Source: CAVQZA01 sp963724805
GTDB lineage: Bacteria > Actinomycetota > Thermoleophilia > Gaiellales > Gaiellaceae
Assembly (NCBI GenBank): GCA_963724805.1
Contig: CAVRWA010000012.1
Coordinates: 248,001-312,000 of the forward strand
Direction of reading: 5' to 3'
Length of the DNA: 64,000 bases
In this document: one piece after another, positions 8,319 to 17,358 of the stretch
Layout: each line of letters starts with the position of its first letter
How positions within the stretch are numbered: the stretch's first letter is position 1
The notes under the pieces: generated by a model
The model's database searches: none
The model's input: the letters and a program-made list of their open reading frames with translations, nothing else
Told to the model about the DNA's origin: nothing
Made by a program: the position numbers and the translations under genes

Positions 8319-9232
8319 TACAAAGCGTGGACTGCCTCGAAGGCGACGAAACCGGCGCCGATCAGGCCTGCGCTCGAGCCGAGCTCGGCCGGGACGATGC
8401 GGACCCTCTGACGGCCCGGCTCGAGCGCCTCGCGCAGCACGACCTCGCGCGCGGGCCCGAGCAGGAAGTCCTGGGCGGCGGCGCCGAAGCCGCCGCCGAG
8501 GACGATCAGCTCCGGGTCGAAGATGTTGATGAGGGAGCCGATCCCGGCGCCGAGCTTGCGCCCGATGTCGTCGAGGATCGCCAGCGCCGTCTCGTCGTGG
8601 TCGTGCGCGAGCCTGATCAGGCGATGGGCGTCCACTGCCGGCCCGAACGCCTCCTGCGCCCTGATCGTCGCGGCCGAGCCCGAGGTGAGCGCCTCGAGAT
8701 GCCCGCGGCCCGTGCAATGGCCCTGGCAGGGCGGCCCGTCGAACTCGATCACCATGTGCCCGAGCTCGCCGGCCGCTCCGACGGAGCCGCGCAGCGGACG
8801 TCCGGCGACGATCACGCCGCCGCCGACCCCCGTACCGAGGGTCAGCATCACCATGTCGTCGGTGCCCTTGCCGGCGCCCACCTTCCACTCCGCGATCGCG
8901 GCCGCGTTCGCGTCGTTGTCGATCCCGACCGGGAGCCCGAAGCGCTCGTGCATGCGATCGCGGAAGGCAAGGTCGCGAATCGGGACGTTGACCGAGGTGA
9001 CGGCCCGGCCGGCGCGCTGGTCGATCGTCGACGGGATGCCGAAGCCGACCGCCGCGACATCGTCGTCGAGCAGCTCCTCGACGGCGGCGTAGAGGCCGGC
9101 GAGCAGCGCCTCCTGGGACTCGAGCGGGGTCGGGATCTCGTAGCGGCGGTCGATCCGTCCGTCGCGGCCGATCAGGCCGCTGAGGATCTTCGTGCCGCCG
9201 AGGTCCACGCCTATTACCCGCTCGCCCGCCAT
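8318..9232 (-). CDS. ROK-family glucokinase / sugar kinase
   Basis: Probable ATP-dependent glucokinase of the ROK family. The 304-aa protein begins with the phosphate-binding loop IGVDLGGTKI (residues 6-15), has the catalytic region GIDNDANAAAIAEW (about 102-115), LGTGVGGGVI (about 130-139), and a zinc-binding-like stretch GPPCQGHCTGRGHLEAL. That stretch departs from the usual CxCGxxGCxE, with only two of the normal cysteines plus histidines available. Substrate specificity is inferred. It is divergently oriented to the LCP gene; the 24-nt intergenic gap holds the overlapping TATGGT and TACCAT boxes. Confidence 0.88.
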   Translation of the reverse strand: MAGERVIGVDLGGTKILSGLIGRDGRIDRRYEIPTPLESQEALLAGLYAAVEELLDDDVAAVGFGIPSTIDQRAGRAVTSVNVPIRDLAFRDRMHERFGLPVGIDNDANAAAIAEWKVGAGKGTDDMVMLTLGTGVGGGVIVAGRPLRGSVGAAGELGHMVIEFDGPPCQGHCTGRGHLEALTSGSAATIRAQEAFGPAVDAHRLIRLAHDHDETALAILDDIGRKLGAGIGSLINIFDPELIVLGGGFGAAAQDFLLGPAREVVLREALEPGRQRVRIVPAELGSSAGLIGAGFVAFEAVHAL

Positions 9233-9256
9233 GGTCGCGGTACCATAGCCCGCCGG

Positions 9257-10450
9257 ATGGCCGCCGGAGACAAGCCCTACCGTGTCTACAAGGGCGGCCG
9301 AGCCAGGGGCAAGGTGCCTCTGCCGTCCCGGCCCGGGCTCGACGACGCGCCGCCGGGACGCAAAGACGGGGACGGCCGCGAACGGGCTCCGGGCCCGGGC
9401 CGCCCGCCTCGCCCCCAGTTCGGCCGCAAGCGCCTGCTCCTGCTCGTGCTCGGCGCACTCCTGATCCTCTTCGTCGCGTGGAGCGCTGCGAGCTACCTCT
9501 CCTTCCGCAGCGGGGTCGCAGCTGCGAACCGGCGGCTCCCACGATCGGCGAAGACCGCGCTGACGAAGCAGGGCGGCCTGCTGGTGTCACGTCCGACGAC
9601 GATCCTGCTGCTCGGCACCGATCACAACGACACCTCGGCGCGCGCAGCCGACCGCCACTCCGACTCGATCATGCTCGTCCACACGGACCCCGGCAAGCAC
9701 CGGATCGCCTACCTGTCGATCCCGCGTGACCTGAGGGTCGAGATCCCCGGCTACGGCAACGAGAAGATCAACTCCGCGATGCAGCTCGGCGGGCCGGCGC
9801 TCGCCGTGAAGACCGTCTCGCAGTTCACCGGGCTCCCGATCAACCACGTCGCGGTCGTCGACCTCGCCACGTTCAAGGACCTGATCGACAAGCTGGGCGG
9901 AGTCACGGTGAACGTCCCGGAACGGATCCTGTCCAACCGCTTCGACTGCCCCTACAAGACGCAGGCGCGGTGCAACCAGTGGCACGGCTGGAGCTTCGCG
10001 AAAGGGCCGCAGCACATGAACGGCCAGCGGGCGCTCGTCTATTCGCGCGTGCGCGAGAACCAGCTCAACCCGGCCGACTCGGACATCACCCGCGGCGGGC
10101 GGCAGCAGGCTGTCCTGCAGGCGGTGGCGAGCAAGCTGGCGAGCGTAGGCACGGCCTTCCGGCTCCCGTTCATCGGCGGCGATCTGCTGAAGCCGCTCGC
10201 GACCGACCTCTCGGCCGGACAGTTCCTCCAGCTCGGGTGGGTCAAGTTCCGGGCGCCGAGCGGGCGCGTGCTCCACTGCCGGCTCGGCGGCAGCGCCTCG
10301 AGCATCGGCGGGCAGTCGGTGATCGTGTCGACGGAGGAGAACTTCGCCGTGGTGCGGATGGTGACCGGGGACTCCGCCGCGCAGCCGCCGCCTCCCGGCT
10401 CAGGGCCCTACGGGCCGGGCTGCGTCGTCGGCAGCCAGAGCTTCCACTAG
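9257..10450 (+). CDS. LytR-CpsA-Psr (LCP) family cell-wall ligase
   Basis: LCP enzymes transfer lipid-linked glycopolymers onto peptidoglycan at the outer face of the membrane. The 397-aa protein has a charged cytoplasmic N-terminus of about 65 residues, one transmembrane helix (RLLLLVLGALLILFVAWSA), then the LCP domain: ILLLGTDHND, RHSDSIMLVH, the pyrophosphate-binding IAYLSIPRDLRVEIPG, NEKINSAMQLGGP, and ALVYSRVREN. The conserved Arg and Asp residues of the active site are all visible. The ATG start lies 10 nt after a TACCAT box. Confidence 0.93.
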   Translation: MAAGDKPYRVYKGGRARGKVPLPSRPGLDDAPPGRKDGDGRERAPGPGRPPRPQFGRKRLLLLVLGALLILFVAWSAASYLSFRSGVAAANRRLPRSAKTALTKQGGLLVSRPTTILLLGTDHNDTSARAADRHSDSIMLVHTDPGKHRIAYLSIPRDLRVEIPGYGNEKINSAMQLGGPALAVKTVSQFTGLPINHVAVVDLATFKDLIDKLGGVTVNVPERILSNRFDCPYKTQARCNQWHGWSFAKGPQHMNGQRALVYSRVRENQLNPADSDITRGGRQQAVLQAVASKLASVGTAFRLPFIGGDLLKPLATDLSAGQFLQLGWVKFRAPSGRVLHCRLGGSASSIGGQSVIVSTEENFAVVRMVTGDSAAQPPPPGSGPYGPGCVVGSQSFH

Positions 10451-10489
10451 CCGCGCGCGCCCGCGCGTAGGACCGCCTCTACCCAGAAA

Positions 10490-10502
10490 GGGGCAGAGCC
10501 CC
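10490..10502. terminator. Small GGGGC-AGA-GCCCC hairpin between convergent genes
   Basis: A 5-bp GC stem with a 3-nt loop sits between the convergent LCP and FmdB-type genes. The 122-nt gap holds nothing else that I can support. It is a weak terminator candidate because no T-run follows. Confidence 0.3.
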
Positions 10503-10572
10503 GAGCCCCCGCCCTGCCTCGAGCCTAGTCGGGAAACCGTGACGCGTGGCGCGCGAGAGCGTGCCGGAACCG

Positions 10573-10878
10573 CTACGCCTCGGCGGGCTTCGGCTTCTTC
10601 GTGTCCCCGCCAGAGCCGTCCGACGAGGAAGACGAGGAGGTCGAGGATGACGACGACGAGTCGGACGAGTCCTTCGCCGCAGGGGTTCGTTTGCCCGAGC
10701 CCTTGCCGTAGTCGGTCGAGTAGAAGCCCGAGCCCTTGTAATGGACGGCGACCGGATGCAGCACCCGCTCGACCGGAGCCGCGCCGCACACCTCGCACAC
10801 GCTCGCCGGCTCGTCGCTCATCCGTTGAAAGAGCTCGAACAGATGCCCGTTCGGACACTTGTACTCGTAGATCGGCAT
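10573..10878 (-). CDS. FmdB-family zinc-ribbon protein
   Basis: A 101-aa protein of the FmdB/CxxC putative regulatory family. The N-terminal 45 residues form a zinc ribbon (MPIYEYKCPNGHLFELFQ, then CEVCG). The C-terminal half is an almost uninterrupted Ser-rich tail (about residues 68-92) ending in Lys/Pro/Ala. The family's function is not settled; a metal-binding regulatory role has been proposed from the fmd operon context. A TACGGT box lies 10 nt before the ATG, consistent with a leaderless or near-leaderless mRNA. Confidence 0.85.
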   Translation of the reverse strand: MPIYEYKCPNGHLFELFQRMSDEPASVCEVCGAAPVERVLHPVAVHYKGSGFYSTDYGKGSGKRTPAAKDSSDSSSSSSTSSSSSSDGSGGDTKKPKPAEA

Positions 10879-10928
10879 GGGCGGGCAAACCGTACCAGCG
10901 CGGCAGGAGGTGGTAGAACGCCGTCACC

Positions 10929-12560
10929 GTGCCGAACTCCGCCTCCGAAACCCGCGCCCCGGCACGGGACATCTCGCCGCGCGCGTTCGCCGCAGGGGTG
11001 GCGGCGTGCGCCGTCGGAGTCGGCGTGTTCCTCCTCCTCCGGCTGCACGCGTGGCCGCCGCACGAGGACGAGACACTCGCCCTCTTCGTGGGCCGCAGCT
11101 CGTTCGGCGGCCTGTTCCACACCGTGCTCGATGTGCGCGGCGGCGCCCCGCTCCACTACGTGCTCGCGTGGGCAATCGTCCACACGGGCGGAGGCCTCAC
11201 CGGGCTCCGCCTCGTCTCGGCGTTCTTCGCCGTCGCGAGCCTGCCCGCTCTGGCGGCGCTATCGGCGCGCCTCACCGACCGGACGACCGCGCTCGTGGCG
11301 ACTGTCCTGGCCTCGGGCTCGTGGGTGCTCCTCTTCCACGGGATCTACGGCCGCATGTACAGCATCTTCCTCTTCACCAGCGCCGTCTCGTACCTCGCGC
11401 TGCTGCGGGCGCTCGAGCGGGGCGGGCGGCGCGCGTGGGCGCCCTGGGCGGTCGCGGGGCTCATCGTGTGCGCGACGCACCCCTACGGCGTGCTCGTGCT
11501 CGCATCGCAGGCGCTCTACGTCCTGATCCGGCGAGAGCGGTTGCGGGAGGCGGTCTGGGCGTTCGCGGCAGTCCTCGTCCTCGGCATCCCGTTCTGGCGG
11601 GCAAGCCTCGTCCTCGCCGACCGGTTCGACGTCGGCGTCGGCGGCGGCGGCCCGCTGCAGGGGCCGGTCGGCGTGCTCCGCTACCTGCGCGCGGCCGCGG
11701 GCGACTTCTCGACGGGCTGGCCCGTCACGGTCTGGGTTGCGCTCGCGCTCGCCGCCGCCGGCCTCTTCCTGCTTGCGCGCACGCGCCGCACCAGCGCGCT
11801 ACTCGTCGCCTGCGCGATCGGAACACCGGCGCTCGCACTCGTGATCGCCCACCTCGGCAGCTCGACCTCACCCCAGACGCGGCATCTGATCTTCGCGCTC
11901 CCCTTCTTCAGCACCATCCTCGCGGTACCGTTCGTCGCGGCGGCGCGCTCGCGGAGAGCCCTGGTGCCGGTGGCCGTGCTCGCGATCGCAGCGCTCCTTG
12001 CGTCAGAGGTCGACTGGGCGCGACGCAAGACGCCGCTGCTCTTCAAAGGGGAGCCGAGCGTACGGGTCTCGGCCCGTCACGCCGCCTCGGCCTGGCTCGC
12101 CGAGAGCGGACGCCGAACCGACGTCCTGTTCGGTTACGACCCGCTGTACCTCGGCGCCTGGGAGCGCGGCGGCGCGGTCACGCGCACGGTCGTCCCGCGC
12201 GCCGACCCGCGCCTCGCACTCGCCACGCTACGAGCGAAGCCGAAGCCGCTGGGGCGCGGGGTCTGGGTGCTCGACGCGAGCGACACCAACAACTTCGTCC
12301 GCCGCATGACGATCCCGCTCCGCGTGCCCGAGCCCGCCGGCGAGTTCGAGGCTCGGGTCTTCGGCCCGTTTCTCGTGATCCGCAGCCGCGGACCGACGAA
12401 GACGCCGCTCCAGTTCCTCGAGGAGACCCGCGCGGTGATGGTGCTCGGCAGGGAGCTCTACCTCGGCGCCGCCGACATCAACCTCCACACGGCGCTCGTC
12501 GCGCTGGGAAAGCTGGGTTACACGCCGCCGCGCTCTTCGCGGTCGACGAGCTCGCGGTAG
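10929..12560 (+). CDS. Multi-pass membrane glycosyltransferase (GT-C fold, PMT/GT39-like)
   Basis: A 543-aa polytopic membrane protein with about ten hydrophobic segments. The first periplasmic loop has the GT-C acidic pair HEDETLALF (about residues 39-47), as in dolichyl/polyprenyl-phosphate-sugar-dependent transferases of the PMT/ArnT group. The C-terminal 130 residues are soluble and extracytoplasmic. It probably uses a polyprenyl-phosphate sugar to decorate a lipid, protein or wall glycan; the acceptor is unknown. The GTG start follows a TAGAAC box by about 9 nt. Its 3' end overlaps the 3' end of the convergent small gene by 43 nt. Confidence 0.75.
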   Translation: MPNSASETRAPARDISPRAFAAGVAACAVGVGVFLLLRLHAWPPHEDETLALFVGRSSFGGLFHTVLDVRGGAPLHYVLAWAIVHTGGGLTGLRLVSAFFAVASLPALAALSARLTDRTTALVATVLASGSWVLLFHGIYGRMYSIFLFTSAVSYLALLRALERGGRRAWAPWAVAGLIVCATHPYGVLVLASQALYVLIRRERLREAVWAFAAVLVLGIPFWRASLVLADRFDVGVGGGGPLQGPVGVLRYLRAAAGDFSTGWPVTVWVALALAAAGLFLLARTRRTSALLVACAIGTPALALVIAHLGSSTSPQTRHLIFALPFFSTILAVPFVAAARSRRALVPVAVLAIAALLASEVDWARRKTPLLFKGEPSVRVSARHAASAWLAESGRRTDVLFGYDPLYLGAWERGGAVTRTVVPRADPRLALATLRAKPKPLGRGVWVLDASDTNNFVRRMTIPLRVPEPAGEFEARVFGPFLVIRSRGPTKTPLQFLEETRAVMVLGRELYLGAADINLHTALVALGKLGYTPPRSSRSTSSR

Positions 12561-12718
12561 CACGGTGCCTCCTCGAAGGCGGCCAGGCCCGCCGGGGTCG
12601 TGCGCCGAGGCGTCGCCGAGCGTCTGAGGCGCCGGGCCGCCGCGATCGCGGCCGACGCGCCTACGAGGCCGCCGAGCGCGAACGAGCGCAGCTTGTCCCG
12701 TCGGCCCTGCCCGTCCAT
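12518..12718 (-). CDS. Small hypothetical protein with one hydrophobic segment
   Basis: A 66-aa protein that I do not recognise. It starts MDGQGRRDKLRSFALGG, has a short hydrophobic Ala-rich helix (LGGLVGASAAIAAA) followed immediately by RRLRRS, and ends in an acidic tail with EEAPCYRELVDREE. The layout suggests a small membrane-anchored protein with a cytoplasmic tail. It overlaps the 3' end of the convergent glycosyltransferase and is divergent from the PfkB kinase gene, so it may have its own promoter in the 37-nt gap. Confidence 0.6.
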   Translation of the reverse strand: MDGQGRRDKLRSFALGGLVGASAAIAAARRLRRSATPRRTTPAGLAAFEEAPCYRELVDREERGGV

Positions 12719-12755
12719 CCCGCGAGTGTATTCCCGGGCCTGGGAAGATGCGCAC

Positions 12756-13553
12756 ATGCTGATCTGCGCGCTCGGTGACCTGCTCCTCGACGTGATCGTC
12801 CGGCTGGAGTCGCCGCTCGTCGCCGACGGCGACGTGCCGACGACGACGCGCACCGGCGCCGGAGGCCAGGCCGCAAACGTCGCGGCCTGGGCGGTGTCGC
12901 TCGGCGCGGAGGCCCGGGTCCTGTGCAAGCTCGGCGACGACGCAGCGGCGGCGCTCTTGCGCGCCGACGCGGAGGAGCGCGGAGTCCAGGTGCTCGGCCC
13001 GGTCGCCGCCGGACGCACGGGCGTGGTCGTCTCGCTCGTCGGGCCGGGCCCCGCGCGGACGATGGCCTCCGATCGCGGCGTCGCGCCCGAGCTCGCGCCC
13101 GAGGAGCTCGACCCGGCCTGGCTCGAGGGCTGCGACGTGCTCCACGTCTCGGGTTACGCGCTCCTGCGCGAGCCGATCGCCCAGGCGGCCCTGCGCGCCC
13201 GCAGGCTCACCCCGGGCCGCGTGAGCCTCGATCTCTCCTCGGCAGCCGACATCGCAGCCTTCGGCCCGAGGCGCTTCCGCACGCTCGTCGACGAGCTCGC
13301 GCCCGACGTCGTGTTCGCGAACGACGACGAGCGCGTCGTGCTCGGCAGCCTGCCCGCGCCGGAATGGGTGCTGAAGCTCGGCGAGCGCGGGATCCTCCTC
13401 TCCTCGGGCGAGGAGCTGGCCGCCCACCCGGCGGAGGTGGTGGACACGACCGGCGCAGGCGACGCGCTCGCCGCCGGCTACCTCGTCGCCGGGCCCGAGG
13501 CCGCGCTCGACGCCGCCGCCCGCTGCGTCGGCAGGATGGGGGCGACGCCATGA
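12756..13553 (+). CDS. psuK: PfkB-family sugar/nucleoside kinase, probable pseudouridine kinase
   Basis: A ribokinase-fold kinase of 265 aa. Motifs: GDLLLDVIVRL at the N-terminus, the GG switch in TRTGAGGQAANVAAW (about residues 30-44), and the catalytic C-terminal signature VDTTGAGDALAAGYL (about 229-243) with the catalytic Asp. It overlaps psuG by 4 nt (ATGA). Pseudouridine catabolism needs a kinase producing pseudouridine 5'-phosphate, the PsuG substrate, so the pairing supports that role. Other PfkB substrates cannot be excluded from sequence alone. Confidence 0.8.
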   Translation: MLICALGDLLLDVIVRLESPLVADGDVPTTTRTGAGGQAANVAAWAVSLGAEARVLCKLGDDAAAALLRADAEERGVQVLGPVAAGRTGVVVSLVGPGPARTMASDRGVAPELAPEELDPAWLEGCDVLHVSGYALLREPIAQAALRARRLTPGRVSLDLSSAADIAAFGPRRFRTLVDELAPDVVFANDDERVVLGSLPAPEWVLKLGERGILLSSGEELAAHPAEVVDTTGAGDALAAGYLVAGPEAALDAAARCVGRMGATP

Positions 13554-14449
13554 AGAGCCTCACCACTCTCCATCCCGAGGTCGAGGAGACCCTGCGCGCC
13601 CGCGGCGCCGTCGTCGCGCTCGAGACGACGCTCGTCGCCCACGGCTTTCCGGCAGGCGAGGGCGCCGCGGTCGGGCGTGAGTCGGAGCGGCGCGTCCGGG
13701 CGGCCGGGGCGGTCCCGGCCACGATCGGCATCGTCGACGGCAGGCTGCGGATCGGCCTCACCGACGACGAGCTGCAGCGCTTCGACGAGGCCGGAGCCGA
13801 GGCGCGAAAGGTCGGGCCGCGCGACCTCGGCGCGTGCCTCGCCCAGGGCGCGCTCGGCGCTACGACGGTGGGCGGCACGCTCGCGGCGATGCGCGTCGCC
13901 GGGATCGGGTTCATGGGCACCGGCGGGCTCGGCGGCGTCCACCGCGGCTTTCCCGCCCCGGCAGACGTCTCCGCCGACCTGGGCGAGCTGTCCCGCGCCC
14001 AGGCGCTCGTCGTCTCGGCGGGCGTGAAGTCACTGCTGGACGTGCCCGCCACGGCCGAGGTGCTCGAGACCCTCGGCGTGCCGGTGCTCGGATGGCGCAC
14101 CGACACGATGCCGCTCTTCTATGCGGCCGAGGGCGGGCCGCCGGTCTCGGCACGGGTCGAGACGGCCGAGGAGGCAGCACGGATCGCCGACGCGCACTGG
14201 CGGCTCGGCCGCCACACCGCGCTCGTGCTCGGGCGCCCGCCCGACGAGAGCCTCGACGTCGAGCCGTTGATCCAGGAGGCGCTGGCCGCGGCCGACCGCG
14301 AGAGCGTCTCCGGCCAGGCGGTGACGCCGTTCGTGCTCGCCTACCTGCACGAGCACTCCGGCGGCCGCACCGCAGCCGCGAACAAGGAGCTCGTCGCCGC
14401 GAACGCGGGCCTCGCGGCCGAGGTCGCGGTCGCATACGCAGAGCTGTAA
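13550..14449 (+). CDS. psuG: Pseudouridine-5'-phosphate glycosidase
   Basis: PsuG cleaves the C-C glycosidic bond of pseudouridine 5'-phosphate to uracil and ribose 5-phosphate. The 299-aa protein matches the family end to end: VVALETTLVAHGFP (about residues 19-32), PATIGIVDGRLRIGL (about 56-70), ARKVGPRDLG with the catalytic lysine, GTTVGGT-like GATTVGGTLAAM, GIGFMGTGGLGGVHRG, SAGVKSLLD, and NKELVAANAGLAAEVAVAYA at the C-terminus. It is coupled to the upstream kinase and so forms a complete pseudouridine salvage pair. Confidence 0.96.
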   Translation: MKSLTTLHPEVEETLRARGAVVALETTLVAHGFPAGEGAAVGRESERRVRAAGAVPATIGIVDGRLRIGLTDDELQRFDEAGAEARKVGPRDLGACLAQGALGATTVGGTLAAMRVAGIGFMGTGGLGGVHRGFPAPADVSADLGELSRAQALVVSAGVKSLLDVPATAEVLETLGVPVLGWRTDTMPLFYAAEGGPPVSARVETAEEAARIADAHWRLGRHTALVLGRPPDESLDVEPLIQEALAAADRESVSGQAVTPFVLAYLHEHSGGRTAAANKELVAANAGLAAEVAVAYAEL

Positions 14450-14500
14450 GTCCAGGGCGATACCGCCTTCCTTGTTGCGCCCGCAGGCAAGAGCTACCTT
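14449..14500 (+). promoter_or_regulatory. Promoter of the LuxR-type regulator with upstream motif shared with 17304-17351
   Basis: TTGTTG (14472-14477), a 17-nt spacer and TACCTT (14495-14500) form a promoter. Just upstream lies AAGTCCAGGGCGATACCGCC, which closely resembles the sequence before the promoter at 17323. The shared element suggests a common operator and autoregulation by the regulator encoded here. Confidence 0.65.
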
Positions 14501-14523
14501 CAAGCCGTGGACGGTTGTCCGCA

Positions 14524-17304
14524 TTGACCGTGGTCGAAGGCCTCGTCGGCAGGCAGGAGGAGCTCGCACGCGTGGATGAGCTTCTCGCGCTTCTGGAAGA
14601 CGGGCCTCATGCGCTCTTCCTCGAGGGAGAGGCGGGTATCGGGAAGACGCGTCTGTGGCAGGAGGGGGTGGAGCGTGCGCGCGGCCTGGGGTTGCGTGTC
14701 CTCTCGACCCGGCCGGGCGGCACCGAGGTGAAGCTCGCTCTCGCCGGGCTCAGCGATCTGCTCGGCGACGTCGCCGCCGAGACGCTGCCTGAGCTTCCGC
14801 CGCCGCAACGGCGGGCGCTCGCGGTCGCGCTCCTGCTCGAGGAGCCGGGCGGCGCTCCGCCCGACGACCGGGCAGTTGGAGCCGCCTTCCTGGGTAGCCT
14901 GCGCGTTCTCGCAAATGCCGGCCCGGTGCTCGTGGCCGTGGACGACGTCCAGTGGCTCGACAGGGCCTCCGCGCGCGTGCTCGAGTTCGCCTGCCGGCGC
15001 CTGGACGGAGAGCGCATCGGCATGCTCGTCACCGTTCGGCTCGCGGCGGACGAGACAGAGCCGGTCGAGCTCGCCCGCGCTCTCGGCGACGACCGGGTCG
15101 AGCATCTCCTACTCGGGCCCCTCACTGTTGCCGCGGTGTACGAGCTCGTGCGCGTTCACCTCGATCTCGCGCTCTCGCGCCCCGTGCTGCTGCGGGTCCA
15201 CGAGTCATCGGGCGGCAATCCCTTCTTCGCGCTCGAGCTCTCTCGCGCGCTCCGCCGCGCGGGGGCCGAGCCGACGCCGAGTGAGCCCCTTCCCGTGCCG
15301 CCGAGCCTGCGCGAGCTCGTCCGTGCGCGGCTCGCGCTGCTCCCCCGCTCGTCGGCCGAGACGCTTCTGGTCGCCGCAGCGCTGTCCCGCCCGACCGTCT
15401 CCCTCGTCGAGGAGGCGGTCGGCTCCGGAGCACGAGCAGACCGCGATCTCGGCCGCGCAGCCGAGGCCGGCGTGATCGAGCTCCAGGGCGACCGGATCCG
15501 CTTCGCCCACCCGTTGCTTGCCTCGATTCCGTTCTCAGCCGCGCCGGCGGAGTCTAGGCGCTCGATTCACCGCCGCCTGGCCGCGGTCGTAGCCGACCCG
15601 GAGGAGCGGGCGAGGCATCTGGCGCTAGCGGCCGAGGGTCCCGACGTGGACGTGGCCGCAGCTCTCGCGGACGCGGCAGCGCGTGCGAGGGCCCGCGGGG
15701 CGGTCGCGGCCGGGGCCGAGCTGGCCGAGCAAGCGCTGCGGCTGACACCTGCCGAGCTGCCCACCGAGGCTCACCGCCGTCGACTGGTCGCCGCCGAGCA
15801 GCACTACAGTGCCGGTGACACCGGTCGCGCCGTCGATCTGCTCGAGGAAGCGCTCGCGCGGGCTCCTTCGGGTCCGGAGCGGGCCGAGCTGCTATGGAGC
15901 CTCGGCAAGATCAAGTTCGAGGGCCAGGACACGCGCGTCGGTCTCGACTTGTTTCGCTTCGCCCTCGAGGAGACCGGCGACGATGACCTTCTGCGCGCGC
16001 GGATCCTCGAGAGCCTCACGTTTCCGGCCGGCAAGCAGGAGGGATTTCGGGCGGCTGAGGGCTACGCCCGGGAGGCCGCCGCGCTCGCGGAGCGGCTGGG
16101 AGACATGCCCACGCTCGCCCGCGCGCTCGCAAGGCTCGGCTCCCTTCTCACGGACACTCGCGGTGAAGACGCGACCGAGCTCTTCGAGCGGGCGGTCGCG
16201 ATAGAGGATGAGCTCGGCGGGCTCGACCTCGACTACGGCCCGACCGTGACGTACGCATGGGCGCTTGCCGACACCGGCCAGTACGACCGCGCCCGCCTGC
16301 TGCTCAAGCGACTCTGCGAACGAGGTCGCGCCTCCGGGGATGCGGCCGTGAACCTGCCGCTGTTCGTCCTCGCCGGCCTCGAATTCGAGACCGGCAACTG
16401 GACGCGGGCCGCAGAGCTGGCGAGCGAGTCGTACGACGTCGCGGTCCAGACCGGCCGCGAGGCCGCGGAGCCGAAGGGCATGTTTACGCTGGCGCTCATC
16501 GAGGCCGGGCGGGGAGAGGTCGACGCGGCGCGGGCGCGGGCGCAGGAGGCGCTCGTCTTGACTGACGGACGCGGCTGGAGCTCGGGAGGACCGCGCGGTG
16601 CGCTTGGCTTCCTCGAGCTCTCGCTGGAAAACTACGAGGCCGCGTACGAGGCGCTCATGCCCGCGATCGAGCGGTACCGAAGCCTGGGCTCCCCGATGAT
16701 CGGCCAGACCTTCGACGCCGTGGAGGCCCTCGCCGGGATGGAGCGGGTGCAGGAAGGGCACGCCCTGCTCGCCCGCGGCGACGAGGTTCCGGCGATGATG
16801 CGCCGTCCCTGGGCGATCGTGGCGGCCGCCCGCGGCCGCGGACTCCTCGCTGCCGCCGAAGGCGATCTCGCCACCGCTGAGGCCATGCTGGAGGAGGCGG
16901 TCGACGCGGGCGAGACGGCGGGCAATCCTCTCGAGCTCGGCCGGAGCCTGCTCGCGCTCGGCACCGTGCAGCGACGGGCGCGCGAGAAGCAAGCCGCTCG
17001 CCGGACGCTGGGCCGGGCGATCGAGATCCTCGAGCAGCTCGGGGCGCGTCTCTGGACGGAGCGAGCTCGGCGCGAGCTCGACCGCATCGGGGGTCGCTCC
17101 TCGCCACAACGTGCTCTCTCGGCGACCGAGACCGAGATCGCCGAGCTCGTCTGCGCGGGCCGCTCGAACAAGGAGGTGGCGCAGATCCTCCATCTGAGCC
17201 CGAAGACCGTCGAGTGGAACCTGTCGAAGATCTACCGCAAGGTCGGCGTGCACTCCCGGACAGAGCTCGCCGCCGCTCGAACCGATCGGGTGCTGAGCGG
17301 GTAA
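14524..17304 (+). CDS. Large ATP-binding LuxR-family (MalT/LAL-like) transcriptional regulator
   Basis: A signal-transduction ATPase regulator of about 926 aa. N-terminal AAA/STAND module: LVGRQEELARVDELL, Walker A FLEGEAGIGKTRLW (about residues 38-51), Walker B LVAVDDVQWLD (about 137-147). The middle 500 residues are helical TPR-like repeats. The C-terminus is a LuxR helix-turn-helix (LSATETEIAELVCAGRSNKE and following, about residues 862-915). It probably binds a ligand and ATP and activates neighbouring genes. The start is uncertain: TTG 14524 or GTG 14530. A 6-codon leaderless mini-ORF (14507-14527) overlaps the TTG. Confidence 0.88.
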   Translation: MTVVEGLVGRQEELARVDELLALLEDGPHALFLEGEAGIGKTRLWQEGVERARGLGLRVLSTRPGGTEVKLALAGLSDLLGDVAAETLPELPPPQRRALAVALLLEEPGGAPPDDRAVGAAFLGSLRVLANAGPVLVAVDDVQWLDRASARVLEFACRRLDGERIGMLVTVRLAADETEPVELARALGDDRVEHLLLGPLTVAAVYELVRVHLDLALSRPVLLRVHESSGGNPFFALELSRALRRAGAEPTPSEPLPVPPSLRELVRARLALLPRSSAETLLVAAALSRPTVSLVEEAVGSGARADRDLGRAAEAGVIELQGDRIRFAHPLLASIPFSAAPAESRRSIHRRLAAVVADPEERARHLALAAEGPDVDVAAALADAAARARARGAVAAGAELAEQALRLTPAELPTEAHRRRLVAAEQHYSAGDTGRAVDLLEEALARAPSGPERAELLWSLGKIKFEGQDTRVGLDLFRFALEETGDDDLLRARILESLTFPAGKQEGFRAAEGYAREAAALAERLGDMPTLARALARLGSLLTDTRGEDATELFERAVAIEDELGGLDLDYGPTVTYAWALADTGQYDRARLLLKRLCERGRASGDAAVNLPLFVLAGLEFETGNWTRAAELASESYDVAVQTGREAAEPKGMFTLALIEAGRGEVDAARARAQEALVLTDGRGWSSGGPRGALGFLELSLENYEAAYEALMPAIERYRSLGSPMIGQTFDAVEALAGMERVQEGHALLARGDEVPAMMRRPWAIVAAARGRGLLAAAEGDLATAEAMLEEAVDAGETAGNPLELGRSLLALGTVQRRAREKQAARRTLGRAIEILEQLGARLWTERARRELDRIGGRSSPQRALSATETEIAELVCAGRSNKEVAQILHLSPKTVEWNLSKIYRKVGVHSRTELAAARTDRVLSG

Positions 17305-17351
17305 GTCCGGGGATACCCCCGGTTGTTGCCGGAGCTGCCCAGTCCTAGCGT
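17305..17351 (+). promoter_or_regulatory. Promoter of the DUF4242/beta-propeller operon
   Basis: TTGTTG (17323-17328), a 17-nt spacer and TAGCGT (17346-17351) form a promoter, preceded by AAGTCCGGGGATACCCCC. The -35, the spacing and the upstream motif repeat the arrangement before the LuxR-type regulator. The first GTG follows the -10 by 7 nt, so the mRNA is probably leaderless. Confidence 0.65.
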
Positions 17352-17358
17352 CGTCGGG